The notes: generated by a model not told the origin, from the letters alone. A DNA stretch of 64,000 bases from Rubellicoccus peritrichatus (GCF_033100135.1 NZ_CP136920.1:620001-684000), one strand, 5' to 3'. Counted from the stretch's first letter, positions 1 through 8,924 are shown. Numbers and translations: made by a program.

Positions 1-308
1 TTAACTCAGGCGACGCTGCCGGGTGCGCAGCCCAGTATGAGGAAGATGCCGTCATGCATGCCAGACCGTTTGGGACTTTTACAGGAACAACGGAAATACA
101 GGCCTTCTGGCAAAAGCTGATCGATGATGGCTTTTCCCAAGTCGAATACATCGACCCTCATATTGAAGTCGTCGATGAAAACAGTGCCATTCTGGCGTCC
201 GGCTGGAAAATGAACAAAGCAGGTGGCGTTATCCATAAGGAATTATGGGTTCTGCAAGCAGATGGAACCGCCAAACTGCGGGAAGACGACTTCGAAGCCA
301 AGGGCTAG
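1..308 (+). CDS. NTF2/SnoaL-like protein, 3' end only
   Basis: The frame is open from the left edge of the window, so the start lies outside it. About 102 residues are visible, ending at the TAG before position 309. The pattern (GDAAGCAAQYEEDAVM, then GTTEIQAFWQKLIDDG, then GWKMNKAGGVIHKELW) is typical of the SnoaL-like/DUF4440 branch of the NTF2 fold, a small alpha+beta cone that binds hydrophobic or polar ligands. These proteins are usually about 120-140 aa, so only the first helix is missing. No catalytic residue can be assigned, and substrate and role cannot be inferred. The gene is followed directly by nested palindromes. Confidence 0.6.
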   Translation, partial: NSGDAAGCAAQYEEDAVMHARPFGTFTGTTEIQAFWQKLIDDGFSQVEYIDPHIEVVDENSAILASGWKMNKAGGVIHKELWVLQADGTAKLREDDFEAKG

Positions 309-315
309 GGCCAAA

Positions 316-510
316 GGACATTCATAAGGCCCGAAGGGCTGATATAATCAAGCCCAGGGTAAGCGATGTTAATCGCGCAGCCCTGGGTTTCATTGTTTTT
401 GAATCATAGAAGGCCTGAAAGGCTGACATATTCGGCATCCTTGAATGGTGCTACTATGTCAGCCTTTCAGGCCTCTAATTTCTTTATTCATCAGCCCTTT
501 GGGCCTCACT
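316..510. repeat. Nested REP-like palindromes
   Basis: Three inverted repeats lie here. The inner pair, 411-430 and 455-474, is a perfect 20-bp inverted repeat. The outer pair, 327-343 and 490-506, matches at 16 of 17 positions. A third, AGCCCAGGGT (351-360) against AGCCCTGGGT (379-388), forms a central hairpin. The words AGCCCAGGG and GCCCTGGG and the spacer AAGCG are familiar from REP-like intergenic repeats of Planctomycetota and Verrucomicrobiota (known pattern, from memory). Similar words recur at 55668-55760 and 56097-56165. This fills most of the 309-626 gap. Confidence 0.7.
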
Positions 511-626
511 ATAGGAACTACTTGAGTGTCTGCTGGCACAAGCGACAGAACCGATTCCATTTGCATTGCATTTTGTGGTTTTATTATACTCCAAAAGTCA
601 TCACACAAACGCCAATCTCAAAAAAA

Positions 627-914
627 ATGGAGTTACTTCAAATCATTCTATTTGCACTTGCGGCTGCACTATGCAACGCCGAGCATGTTCTTTACTGGCT
701 GCAAAAAGAGGGATATTTCATTTACAGGAAATCGCACTTAAAGCTCTTTTATGCAGTTGGCTTAACCATATATTTTATCACTTGTCTGGTCATCAAAGGA
801 CTGGCGAATGTAGAGTTCATTGAACTGATGATCCCACTACTATCTTTAGGCCTAACGACATACATGATACACTTCATCCTAATGGCAACCGGCCTGGATC
901 GATCAAAATATTAA
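627..914 (+). CDS. Small membrane protein of unknown function
   Basis: A 95-aa protein is predicted from the ATG at 627. The frame is open further upstream to 366, but that extension reads through the palindromes and is basic and low in coding character, so the internal ATG was chosen. Three hydrophobic segments are visible, about residues 3-18, 41-60 and 66-88, with a short charged loop (YRKSHLK) between the first two. No family was recognised. There is no good ribosome binding site, only an A-rich leader. It stands alone, convergent with the PL6 lyase gene. Confidence 0.5.
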   Translation: MELLQIILFALAAALCNAEHVLYWLQKEGYFIYRKSHLKLFYAVGLTIYFITCLVIKGLANVEFIELMIPLLSLGLTTYMIHFILMATGLDRSKY

Positions 915-950
915 GCCTGCATTGCCTATCACTGGCACACACTTTGTGCC

Positions 951-3116
951 CTACTGCGCATAGGTCACAACCAGCCTTGGTTCCGAGTTGGAGGTTTCTT
1001 TGGAGTAATAGCGTGCGTATTTTCCTTCTGTTCCTGAATTGGCAATGATGCATAATGAGAACTCACCATCTCCATCGGCTTCCCATTCGGCAAGTCGGGA
1101 TACATCCCATTCAAGCCAGTTGCCATTGGCAGGAATTTCCCTTGAGCCCAACGTGTAATCGAGAGAAGGGCGATTATTCCAGGTAATAGATGTTTCATTC
1201 CATCCATCATCACTAATGAAACGTAATGTATTCTTAAAGTCACTGCCACTTCGAGTTTCGACCTTTATACGAAATTGCACATCCACGATGGTTCCTGGAA
1301 TCGAGGACAGATCGAACTGGAGGAAAGTACGCTGATTCTCCCCTGAGTTACTCGCTCCTCTTCGGACATAGTTGCCACTAGACCCGTAGGTGCCGTTGGC
1401 AAAGCCTCCATCACGGACGTAGGCATCATCCGTTGGGTATACATTCACTGTCGTATAAGTTAAATCCTCAGGCAAGTCATCGATAGCGGGACTACCATAG
1501 GAGCCATAAGTGACACCAACATCCTCAAAGACCAAGGGCACATTAACTGCAGTGCCTGAGCCACCTGACTTCTCTTCACAACCAATATCACGATTCGAGG
1601 ATGGTCGGTTACGCATAAGAACATCGCGAATGACAAGACCATCCAAATCGCTGTCCGATGCTGCAGCATTCAGGAGCGGACTGCCGGAGCTAGGCCGATG
1701 AATGCCATATGCAGAGCTTAGCGATGACGAAATGACTGGATCACTTATTGATATCTCACTCGATGAGAATGAAATAGTTTTGCCTGAGACAAGATTGCCG
1801 CTCGTGTGGTGTAGTATGTTGCTCAAATAGGTGATACCATCCGACCCTGTATAATCGTAGTCGAGTGTATAATTCTGCGACGAGTAGGCGGCATTGTTTG
1901 CAATAAGCGTACTGTTGGGCGTCACCGTCCTGAATCCGTGTCCACCATCATCACGACCGTATCCGATTCCTATTCCAAAGGGGTTTCTGCAATTATAGAG
2001 CGTATTGTGGGCAATAATAGTATTGGTAACTGGAAGATATCCGGAAGAACCCGGGCTTGTATTCCCAGCGCCTAAAGCAATAGCTGACAAAGAGCTATCT
2101 CCCGTTAATTTTTCGAAGTAGTTATTGATGACAACATTGTCGTCGCCATAAATTCGGATACCACCTTCGGAAGTGCTTGTGGAATTGTCACCGATAAAGA
2201 AATTCCCTTCGACCCATGCCGAGTTTCCGTGTCGCAATGTCAACTGTCCTAGACTATATTTAAAAGTATTCCCAAGGTAAATATTATAATCTGACTTGCT
2301 GGAAACAATCTCGACCTCTCCATCACATCGATAGAACAAATTATTAGTGACAAAACTATGTGAGTCATAACTGGATGTGCTGCTGTCACCAATGCGAATG
2401 ATTTCCCAGCCATTAATGCTACCATTTCCATCAGGAATACCCGGGTACCGGAATCCAAAATAATTATTGTCAATCTGGTGCCATGCTCCTTCTGACGAAC
2501 TCACTCCACTAAACCAGATTGTCATTAAATTGTCTTTGCTTCTCTTTTTTTCAAATGAACAATGATCAACACGATTGAAACGGCCGTACAAGGAAACCCA
2601 TTTTGATTTGGTGTCCGTGACAGGGCCATTCGATAAATCATAGACCTTTACGTTGCTTAGTCGTGAATGGTAGGCATAGTTCGAGCCTGATCTAAATTGA
2701 ATCAAAGTACTTTGTGTCGATGAACTATTACTGGAATCTACACTGTAGCGAAATCCGGTCACAACTGCGTAGTCCGCACCGATCTCCAACCTTGAGGTGC
2801 CAGTAAAATTCACGCCACCTGGCGATTCGGGGCGTAAGGTGATTGGAGCCGAGGCGGTTCCATCGACACCGGTTAGTTTCACGGCCTTGTTGTTATAAGT
2901 GCCGTTCTTCCAAACGATTGTGTCCCCCGCCTGCACCGAAGGCAGCAGGTTGTTAAAGTCGGTTACTGAATTAACCGGCGGGTGTACCGTGGCAGCGATC
3001 AGCGGCGATATAAACGCTGCACCAGCTAGGAGCCATGCAACGGCGAAAACCAGGGAGCCTCGCGGGAAAGTGATATTTGAACAAACAGGGTCAGGGGTAT
3101 ATGTCTTTTTCTTCAT
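951..3116 (-). CDS. Secreted PL6 lyase (alginate lyase/chondroitinase B family) with C-terminal carbohydrate-binding-like domain
   Basis: Beta-elimination of uronic-acid polysaccharide, probably alginate, outside the cytoplasm. The 721-aa protein starts with an N-terminal hydrophobic segment (about residues 21-42, ending PLIAATV) consistent with a signal peptide. Residues 45-515 form a right-handed beta-helix with the PL6 core: SSKSDYN, with Lys274 as the likely Bronsted base, and LRHGN, with Arg295 as the likely acid. The CDGEVEI acidic residues (Glu267, Glu269) would hold calcium. After a linker, residues 555-721 resemble a DNRLRE/CBM96-type module (NVYPTDDAYVRDG near the start, EPRLVVTY at the end), a family reported to bind alginate. 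The domain order lyase then binding module is normal. Substrate is inferred, because PL6 also includes dermatan and poly-G/MG specific enzymes. The sulfatase gene lies upstream on the same strand, separated by 460 bp of repeats. Confidence 0.88.
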   Translation of the reverse strand: MKKKTYTPDPVCSNITFPRGSLVFAVAWLLAGAAFISPLIAATVHPPVNSVTDFNNLLPSVQAGDTIVWKNGTYNNKAVKLTGVDGTASAPITLRPESPGGVNFTGTSRLEIGADYAVVTGFRYSVDSSNSSSTQSTLIQFRSGSNYAYHSRLSNVKVYDLSNGPVTDTKSKWVSLYGRFNRVDHCSFEKKRSKDNLMTIWFSGVSSSEGAWHQIDNNYFGFRYPGIPDGNGSINGWEIIRIGDSSTSSYDSHSFVTNNLFYRCDGEVEIVSSKSDYNIYLGNTFKYSLGQLTLRHGNSAWVEGNFFIGDNSTSTSEGGIRIYGDDNVVINNYFEKLTGDSSLSAIALGAGNTSPGSSGYLPVTNTIIAHNTLYNCRNPFGIGIGYGRDDGGHGFRTVTPNSTLIANNAAYSSQNYTLDYDYTGSDGITYLSNILHHTSGNLVSGKTISFSSSEISISDPVISSSLSSAYGIHRPSSGSPLLNAAASDSDLDGLVIRDVLMRNRPSSNRDIGCEEKSGGSGTAVNVPLVFEDVGVTYGSYGSPAIDDLPEDLTYTTVNVYPTDDAYVRDGGFANGTYGSSGNYVRRGASNSGENQRTFLQFDLSSIPGTIVDVQFRIKVETRSGSDFKNTLRFISDDGWNETSITWNNRPSLDYTLGSREIPANGNWLEWDVSRLAEWEADGDGEFSLCIIANSGTEGKYARYYSKETSNSEPRLVVTYAQ

Positions 3117-3159
3117 AGGAGCTTCAAGAGAACGAAATCAAGGGGGTTTATTCATAAAT

Positions 3160-3188
3160 ATTAGTAATATAAATTAAACAAATGTCAA
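3160..3188 (-). promoter_or_regulatory. Possible sigma-70 promoter of the PL6 gene
   Basis: On the minus strand a perfect TTGACA (3183-3188) is followed after 17 bp by ACTAAT (3160-3165) in a very AT-rich stretch, 44 bp upstream of the start codon. The -35 is ideal and the -10 is weak, so the call is tentative. Confidence 0.4.
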
Positions 3189-3330
3189 AACTTTACTCCT
3201 CAAATAGAAAGTCCCATAAGCCACTGTCTCTCAATGTAATAGCAAACGCCACACTTCTTGAGCAGTGATCTTTTTTTGGACCATCCCATTGCCCCTAGTG
3301 TAGTGAATCCAAAGTTCCTATCACAAATAT

Positions 3331-3430
3331 TTTTTAGCCACGAAAATGCACGAAAAGACACAAAGGCTAGCATACATGCAACTTAGTTGATTACTTTTTG
3401 TGAATTTTTGTGCCTCTTTGTGGCTAAAAA
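3331..3430. repeat. Long imperfect palindrome, family A (GCCACNNA words)
   Basis: The left arm 3331-3366 and right arm 3395-3430 are imperfect reverse complements; the outer 10 bases (TTTTTAGCCA / TGGCTAAAAA) pair perfectly. Each arm is built of short related words (CACGAAAATG, CACGAAAAGA, CACAAAGG). It could form a long cruciform or RNA hairpin. Related right halves occur at 51808-51840 and 43585-43600. Confidence 0.65.
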
Positions 3431-3494
3431 TTATACTACAAATTTATGACTCACGATACTAGGGCCTTGAATCCTAAGCACATGCTATCTTCAT

Positions 3495-3577
3495 CTCTCG
3501 CAAAGTCGCCAAGACGCGAAGAAATAAGCCTGATATTATCTTGGCGCCTCGCACCTTGAACGAAGCGGGCGAGAGAA
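3495..3577. repeat. Degenerate repeat, family F (CGCAAAG/CGCGAAG words)
   Basis: CTCTCGCAAAG and CCAAGACGCGAAG words at 3496-3521 recur in inverted orientation at 51911-51940. GCGAGAGA at 3568-3575 can pair with TCTCTCGC at 3495-3502, giving an imperfect hairpin just after the sulfatase stop codon. The rest of the 3117-3577 gap holds no open reading frame that I would call a gene. Confidence 0.5.
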
Positions 3578-5080
3578 CTATGCTCCTGAAATACGAGGCA
3601 TTGCCATCGGCTCTTTGCCCATTTCAGCGAAGAGAAATTCCTTAATCAGCCTATTCTTTAAAGGTTGATGTGCCTCACTGTCCCAAAGGTTGAGCAGCTC
3701 ATTTGGATCTTCCTGCAGGTCAAAAAGCTCACCATAATCCTTGTTATAATAAACAGTGATTTTATAGCGATCCGTCACATAGGTCTTCACATGAATCGTT
3801 GTCGGCTGATGTCGGTTCTCCACAATAACATGATCGCGGACAGTTTCAACTTCGCCCGTCCATGACGGCCACTGATTTTCACCAACCATAGTCCGCGGAG
3901 CATCGATCCCTGCTGCGGCAAGGAAAGTTGTCGGCAAATCAACTAGCGACTGCAAAGACTTGGTATGGCCGCCAGTTGGAATTTCTCCAGCAGAGGCCGC
4001 AATAAAGGGAACGCGAATCAAATCCTCATAGTGAAAAGCCCCCTTGGCAACCAAACCGTGCTGTCCAAAGAAATGCCCGTGGTCCGTCGTAAAGACAATC
4101 AGTGTATCGTCAGCCAGACCACGCTCTTCCAGTCCATCGAGAATTTTCCCGATATAATGATCCATCATACTGATCATTCCGTAGTAAACTGCAATATTCT
4201 TTGCCATATCCTCCCGGCTAACCAGGTGGCTATGATAACCATGTATGCCCTGGCCATCTTCGCGCCAGGGACCGAAATCGGGTTTCTCCTCTTGAGTCAT
4301 TCCAAAATGAGGCGGATTCTGGTCGTGCTCCCCAGGCGTGATTTCAGGGACATCAATATCGGCAGGATCATACATACTCGCCCAGGGCTCTGGAACGAGA
4401 TACGGTGGATGCGGATCAAAGAAACTCGACCAGAGGAAAAACGGCTGATCCCCATTACGCTGTTCATCCATGAATGCCAGACTCCGCTCAGCAATCCACG
4501 TGTTGTAATGGTACTCTTCAGGAATTGGCCAGACGTGCTTCAAGCCATCGGTATGCCCAGTCGGCTTGATGTAATAATCGCGCCAGTTCTTGCAGCCCTT
4601 CTCCTCCATCCAGATTGCATAATGCTGCCCGACATGCGCCTCGTCAGCGTGATTACGGGCCAGCTCAACATGATGAAAACCGTAGAACGGCTGATTAAAT
4701 TCGCGCCAGAACTGCAGGTCCTGCAAAGTCGGATATGCCTCAAGTGAAGGAAACTCGGCAGTAGACTTTAATGGCTGAAAGTGAGCCTTACCAATTAACC
4801 CGGTGGCGAACCCAGCATCGTGAAACGACTGGCCAACCGTTGGTATCCGCTCATCCAACTTCGTCCCCAGCGACCAGGCGCCATGTTGACTGGGATACTG
4901 GCCGGTAATGATCGAAGCCCGCGTCGGCGTGCAAGTCGGATTTGGGCAATAAGCACGATCAAAAATCATTCCACGACTGGCCAGCTTGTCCAGATTAGGC
5001 GTCTTAACGGGAGACCCAATGGCACCAAGGGTATCCCAATGTTGCTGATCACTGGTGATGAGTAAGATATTTTTGGGCAT
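3578..5080 (-). CDS. Type I sulfatase (formylglycine-dependent)
   Basis: Hydrolyses a sulfate ester, probably on a sulfated polysaccharide or oligosaccharide. The ATG at 5080 gives 500 aa; a TTG three codons earlier is possible, but GAGG lies just before the ATG. The alkaline-phosphatase-like sulfatase fold is shown by LITSDQQ (Asp11 and Gln12, calcium site), the signature CTPTRAS (Cys50, converted to formylglycine, with Pro52 and Arg54) and TTDHGHFFGQHG (Asp333 region, metal site). Length is normal for the family. No clear signal peptide is present, since the hydrophobic N-terminus is the first beta strand, so a cytoplasmic location is possible. No anaerobic-type or FGE maturase gene is in the window. 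It may act with the neighbouring PL6 enzyme, but alginate is not sulfated, so the true target may be a fucan or ulvan-type glycan. Confidence 0.9.
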   Translation of the reverse strand: MPKNILLITSDQQHWDTLGAIGSPVKTPNLDKLASRGMIFDRAYCPNPTCTPTRASIITGQYPSQHGAWSLGTKLDERIPTVGQSFHDAGFATGLIGKAHFQPLKSTAEFPSLEAYPTLQDLQFWREFNQPFYGFHHVELARNHADEAHVGQHYAIWMEEKGCKNWRDYYIKPTGHTDGLKHVWPIPEEYHYNTWIAERSLAFMDEQRNGDQPFFLWSSFFDPHPPYLVPEPWASMYDPADIDVPEITPGEHDQNPPHFGMTQEEKPDFGPWREDGQGIHGYHSHLVSREDMAKNIAVYYGMISMMDHYIGKILDGLEERGLADDTLIVFTTDHGHFFGQHGLVAKGAFHYEDLIRVPFIAASAGEIPTGGHTKSLQSLVDLPTTFLAAAGIDAPRTMVGENQWPSWTGEVETVRDHVIVENRHQPTTIHVKTYVTDRYKITVYYNKDYGELFDLQEDPNELLNLWDSEAHQPLKNRLIKEFLFAEMGKEPMAMPRISGA

Positions 5081-5175
5081 ATGCCTCAACCGTAGGCGCA
5101 GTGACTAAGCCATTTCAAGCGGGAAGTTTGAAACTTGATCCTATTGTTATGTTATCTTGATCCCTTATGAAACTA

Positions 5176-5336
5176 TTTAGCCACAGAGTCACAGAGAGCA
5201 GAGTAGGCAAAGAATATCTTTTTTAGACAGAATTACTCGAATTTGGTAATTCAGCTTAGAAATAATTACTTAAATTCCGTTAATTCTGTCTAAATCTTAT
5301 TTGTCTTCTCGGTTCCCCTGGGGGCTTTGCGGTTTT
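5176..5336. repeat. Family A half element enclosing a family B palindrome
   Basis: TTTAGCCACAGAGTCACAGAG (5176-5196) is a family A left arm; its right partner near 5310-5335 (GGGGGCTTTGCGGTTTT) is degenerate. In between lies a family B palindrome with perfect 14-bp arms, 5222-5235 (TTTAGACAGAATTA) and 5281-5294. The same B element recurs at 44816-44888. The gap 5081-5405 has no gene. Confidence 0.65.
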
Positions 5337-5405
5337 AATTATTCAATCAACGAATTTATGCGACACCACACTAAGTAATCAAGAAACAGAGAGTTGGATT
5401 CAGGA

Positions 5406-6038
5406 CTATTCGCTTTTTGGTTCCGTCAACACAGGCTGCAGGTACTCCCAAACGGTCTCTTCGATAATCGCATGCCCTTCGGGTGTGGGATGGATGCGGT
5501 CCGGCAGATTAAGGCTTTTCTTCCCTGCAACACCTTCCAGGAGAAAAGGAATCAGCACGGCATCATTCGCCTCAGCGAGGTCCGGATATATTTTAGCAAA
5601 GGCCTTGGTGTATTCAGCCCCCAGGCTTGGCGGCATCAACATCCCGGCAATAACAATCCGGACATCAGGATTTTTTGCACGAACTCGATCAATGATTCCC
5701 TGAAGATTTTCCTGCGTTTTATCCGTATTAAAGCCTCGCAAACCATCATTAGCCCCAAGTGCGAGCACAAAAACATCGACCGGGCGCCTCAACATCCAGT
5801 CAACCCGACGAAGCCCACCCGCACTGGTGTCACCACTGACAGCACCAACCACGACTTCCCACGGCAGACCTTCCGCATCTATTTGATTTTCAATCAGAGC
5901 CGGATAGGCACGATCGGGATCGATTCCATAACCCGCAGTTAAGCTGTCACCAAAAAACAGTATCGTTCCATTTTCTTCTGCTGCAGAGAGACTCGAGAAA
6001 GTTAAAAGTATCAGAAAAACTCGAGATATTGTTTTCAT
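5406..6038 (-). CDS. tesA: Arylesterase / acyl-CoA thioesterase I (SGNH hydrolase)
   Basis: Periplasmic esterase of the GDSL/SGNH family. The start at 6038 gives 210 aa with a clean signal peptide (about residues 1-20, ending SLSAAEE) and an AGGA site seven bases upstream; a GTG further up at 6065 would spoil the signal peptide. All four blocks are present: GDSLTAGYG with nucleophile Ser32, the glycine block (SGDTSAGG, 68-75), GANDGLRG with Asn97, and DRIHPTPEGH with Asp180 and His183. E. coli TesA has the same order and length. Natural substrate is broad and not determined by sequence. It stands alone between two intergenic spacers. Confidence 0.9.
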   Translation of the reverse strand: MKTISRVFLILLTFSSLSAAEENGTILFFGDSLTAGYGIDPDRAYPALIENQIDAEGLPWEVVVGAVSGDTSAGGLRRVDWMLRRPVDVFVLALGANDGLRGFNTDKTQENLQGIIDRVRAKNPDVRIVIAGMLMPPSLGAEYTKAFAKIYPDLAEANDAVLIPFLLEGVAGKKSLNLPDRIHPTPEGHAIIEETVWEYLQPVLTEPKSE

Positions 6039-6224
6039 AAAAATCCTGAAATATCGACAGTTCACATTAATGGGTATTTTTAATGACTCCAGGAAATAGG
6101 TACACGCTTACGCAATTCATGCTAATGTATGAAACTTTCGAATGTATAATTCACTGCTGTGGAACTAAAAACATCGAGTGACCTGCCAATAACAGCTCGA
6201 GCATGGAAAAGTTTTTGACTCGCC

Positions 6225-6878
6225 CTACTCCAAACCGAGTTTCTTCAATTTTGGGCGAATCACGTAAGCACAATATCCAGCATTCGGATTGTTGTTGTAG
6301 TAGTCGTCATGGTAATTCTCGGCCTCGTAAAAAACGTCCAATGGGGTGACTTCTGTAACGATTGGATCATCATAAGCCTTGGCCTCATTCCACTTGGCAA
6401 TAGATGCTTCAGCAGCCGCTTTCTGGGCATCATCATGGTAAAAGATAGCCGAACGATACTGTGTTCCCACGTCATTACCCTGACGGTTCAAGGTCGTGGG
6501 ATCATGACTCTTAAAGAAGATATCCAGAATCTCGGAGAAGCTGATTTGTTCGGGATCAAATTCCAATTGCGCAACCTCGGCATGGCCGGTTTGGCCCGTA
6601 CAAATCTGCTCGTAAGTCGGATTTGGATTTTTTCCTCCGGTGTAGCCAGGCTTTACATCATAGACACCATTGATGCGCTGGAAAACAGCCTCGACACACC
6701 AAAAGCAGCCTGCTCCCAAGGTTGCAGTTTCCAGTTTCTCGGGTTTTTTTGATGACATTGGCTTTTGGATTATAGGTTCCTGTTTCTCTTCAGTCGCCGC
6801 CAGGGCGATACCAACTAAAAGAGCGATCAATGGGAAAATGACAACCCGCGATAGGGGAATTTTTGATTTGGATTTCAT
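6225..6878 (-). CDS. msrA: Peptide-methionine (S)-S-oxide reductase, exported
   Basis: Reduces methionine-S-sulfoxide in proteins. The 217-aa product has an N-terminal hydrophobic segment (about 11-28) ending IALAATEE, which suggests export or membrane anchoring, then a linker and the MsrA domain from about residue 50. GCFWC places the catalytic Cys at 58, and the family motifs [35 protein letters not shown] and the conserved HDDYY tail are all visible. Resolving Cys is probably in the C-terminal GYCAYV. There is no MsrB domain or neighbouring msrB. thpR ends 38 bp upstream of its start, so co-transcription is possible. Confidence 0.93.
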   Translation of the reverse strand: MKSKSKIPLSRVVIFPLIALLVGIALAATEEKQEPIIQKPMSSKKPEKLETATLGAGCFWCVEAVFQRINGVYDVKPGYTGGKNPNPTYEQICTGQTGHAEVAQLEFDPEQISFSEILDIFFKSHDPTTLNRQGNDVGTQYRSAIFYHDDAQKAAAEASIAKWNEAKAYDDPIVTEVTPLDVFYEAENYHDDYYNNNPNAGYCAYVIRPKLKKLGLE

Positions 6879-6916
6879 CGTTTTGAATAGACATCCAGGA
6901 AATGTTTTCGTTCCTG

Positions 6917-7468
6917 TCAGCCTTTTAGTCGTTCTTCCAGAGGAAAACTTTCGATCAATTCATAAAAACGCCTGGTCCCCCTCCGCTGACTGGCATACAG
7001 GCAATATTCCGTGACGCGCACAGGAGCCGTTTCAAAATCGACATGGCGTTTCATTAACTGCCGAACCAATTCTGAAGATGCCCCGTTACAACGCGCGAGC
7101 GTAATGTGAGGCTGCCATGCACGCTCACCAGGATCAAAGCCAAGCGAAAAGAGGGCATCCGTGATGCGGTGCTGTAGTTGAAACAGATGCGGGTGACCAT
7201 TACCAAGCCCTGCCCACAGAACAGTCGGATCGCCTTTGGTCGGGAAGCAACCAAGCCCTTTTACCGGCATGAAAAACGGAGCCACATCAATCGCCCGCAG
7301 CGCTTCTTGAACAGGCTCGATAACGGCATCATCGACTTCATCGAGAAAGAATAGCGTCAGATGAAAATTCTCTGACATTATCCAGCGCATTCCGCGCAAC
7401 GATTCGTTCAACTCTGATAAGGCTTCCCGAACGTAGCCGGGCAAATCAATAGCAACAAAGAGTCTCAT
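6917..7468 (-). CDS. thpR: RNA 2',3'-cyclic phosphodiesterase
   Basis: A 2H phosphoesterase that opens 2',3'-cyclic phosphates on RNA ends (historically 2'-5' RNA ligase, LigT). The 183-aa protein has both HxT motifs: His36-x-Thr38 in NFHLTLFF and His121-x-Thr123 in QPHITLAR. The N-terminal [10 protein letters not shown] is characteristic. Length is typical. It lies between deoC (77 bp upstream) and msrA (38 bp downstream) on the same strand. Confidence 0.92.
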   Translation of the reverse strand: MRLFVAIDLPGYVREALSELNESLRGMRWIMSENFHLTLFFLDEVDDAVIEPVQEALRAIDVAPFFMPVKGLGCFPTKGDPTVLWAGLGNGHPHLFQLQHRITDALFSLGFDPGERAWQPHITLARCNGASSELVRQLMKRHVDFETAPVRVTEYCLYASQRRGTRRFYELIESFPLEERLKG

Positions 7469-7545
7469 GGGCTGGATGCGATAATTGAGACACCCCAGCG
7501 AGAAGTCGAAATGTTATTTCTGCAAGGGAGTCCCTCCCCTAATGA

Positions 7546-8238
7546 TTAATAGCTGCTCGATACTTCCTCTGGCGCCTGGCCTTCAAGCTCTTGGATTATT
7601 GCACCAGCGGCAGAGAGGCCCAGACGTTCGGCTCCAGCATCAATCAAAGCCTTTGCATCCGCAAAAGTCCGAATGCCGCCACTGGCCTTAATCTTGATCG
7701 AACGACGCTTATCAGCCCACGCTTTGACGTCTGCAAGCTGAGCACCAGCAGTCCCAAATCCGGTTGAAGTTTTAATAAAATCGGCACCGGAGTCTTCGCA
7801 GATTTGCAGCGCTGTCATACGCTGATCCAAGTTGAGGAAACAAGTCTCAACAATGATTTTGCTCAAGACGCCAAGTTCGCGACATAAACCACAAAGTGCA
7901 TCCAGCTCACGACTGACAAGGTCAACTTTGCCTTCACGTAAAGCAGGATAATCCATCACAATGTCCATATCGTTAGCACCTGCATGAAACGCAGCACGAA
8001 TCTCCTCTGCCTTTGCCTTTGTCGAAAAACGTCCGCTTGGAAAGCCAATCACAGTTGCGACTTTCACCTCGGAACCAGACAATCGCTCAACCGCAAGCGA
8101 AACATTTGAAGGATACAGGCAAACCGTCGCACACCCCAGCGCAGCCGCCTCTTCACAAAGTAAAATTAAATCAGGCTCGGTTGCGTCGAGCTTAAGATTC
8201 GTTGAGTCAAAGTAACGTGCAATTTCTTTAGCATTCAT
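7546..8238 (-). CDS. deoC: Deoxyribose-phosphate aldolase
   Basis: Cleaves 2-deoxyribose-5-phosphate to glyceraldehyde-3-phosphate and acetaldehyde in nucleoside catabolism. The ATG at 8238 gives 230 aa; a TTG three codons earlier is also open. The class I aldolase active site is complete: FIKTSTGF with Schiff-base Lys156, KASGGIRT with Lys184, and the acidic DMDIV segment with Asp92. Other deo genes are absent, but a cytidine deaminase and a purine nucleoside permease occur elsewhere in the window. Confidence 0.93.
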   Translation of the reverse strand: MNAKEIARYFDSTNLKLDATEPDLILLCEEAAALGCATVCLYPSNVSLAVERLSGSEVKVATVIGFPSGRFSTKAKAEEIRAAFHAGANDMDIVMDYPALREGKVDLVSRELDALCGLCRELGVLSKIIVETCFLNLDQRMTALQICEDSGADFIKTSTGFGTAGAQLADVKAWADKRRSIKIKASGGIRTFADAKALIDAGAERLGLSAAGAIIQELEGQAPEEVSSSY

Positions 8239-8288
8239 CAGCACCAAAGATAGACTCTCGGATGATAATACTGCGAGTGAGAAATGCT

Positions 8289-8924
8289 CTAGAATCCTGC
8301 GACCAGCGGCAGCATTGTAATAAACGCAACGAGTGCAAAAACAACACCTGACAGGAAGTTCAACTTATTGATACTTCTAAGTGTAATGTGTTCGGGCACT
8401 CGATGCCCAAACAGCGCAGCAAGGCATGCAATGTAGGTAAACCAAATCATTGAACCACAACCAGCGGCTATTGCGATCCACGGAGCAGCAACCCCACTGA
8501 ATCCATGAAAAGGCAAACCAGCTGCAATCGAAAAGGAAAGATACCCTCCCAAACGCATTGGCATGGTGATCGATAAAATGAATGTGATATAGAATAAACG
8601 CGATGGATATGTATCGGCTTCCTTCGATTTCAGAGTTTTTGCCTTGGGAGCCGTGAACATCTTATAGGCCATGTAGATGAATACCACTGTCGCCAATATA
8701 CGAAGGGCGAAGCCAAGGTCGAAAGGCATCAGGAGCAGACCATAAAGAGCAAGGAGTGCCATCCCGCAAAGAACCGCTTGGGCCAAAGCAATCCCGAAAC
8801 AAACCGCAAGCCCCGCAACAAACCCCCGTTTCACTGTGACCTGAGCACACCAGACAGTCCCCGACACCATCGCGACCGAATAGATAAAGCCAAGAACAAG
8901 GCCCTTGAATGCCAGAATTTCCAC
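8289..8924 (-). CDS. LysE-type transporter-like membrane protein
   Basis: A 211-aa inner-membrane protein with about six hydrophobic segments. The N-terminus (FKGLVLGFIYSVAMVSG, then a second helix with FGIALAQAVLC), the hydrophilic loop at about 92-107 and the C-terminal half give the layout of LysE/RhtB exporters, which expel amino acids. Sequence identity to characterised LysE is low, so the family call is moderate and the substrate unknown. GTG is the likely start. deoC lies 50 bp downstream. Confidence 0.6.
   Translation of the reverse strand: MEILAFKGLVLGFIYSVAMVSGTVWCAQVTVKRGFVAGLAVCFGIALAQAVLCGMALLALYGLLLMPFDLGFALRILATVVFIYMAYKMFTAPKAKTLKSKEADTYPSRLFYITFILSITMPMRLGGYLSFSIAAGLPFHGFSGVAAPWIAIAAGCGSMIWFTYIACLAALFGHRVPEHITLRSINKLNFLSGVVFALVAFITMLPLVAGF

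Noticed and set aside
366-626. Upstream extension of the 95-aa membrane protein
   Set aside because: The frame is open but crosses the nested palindromes, is rich in His, Arg and Pro, and has no family likeness; the ATG at 627 is a better start.
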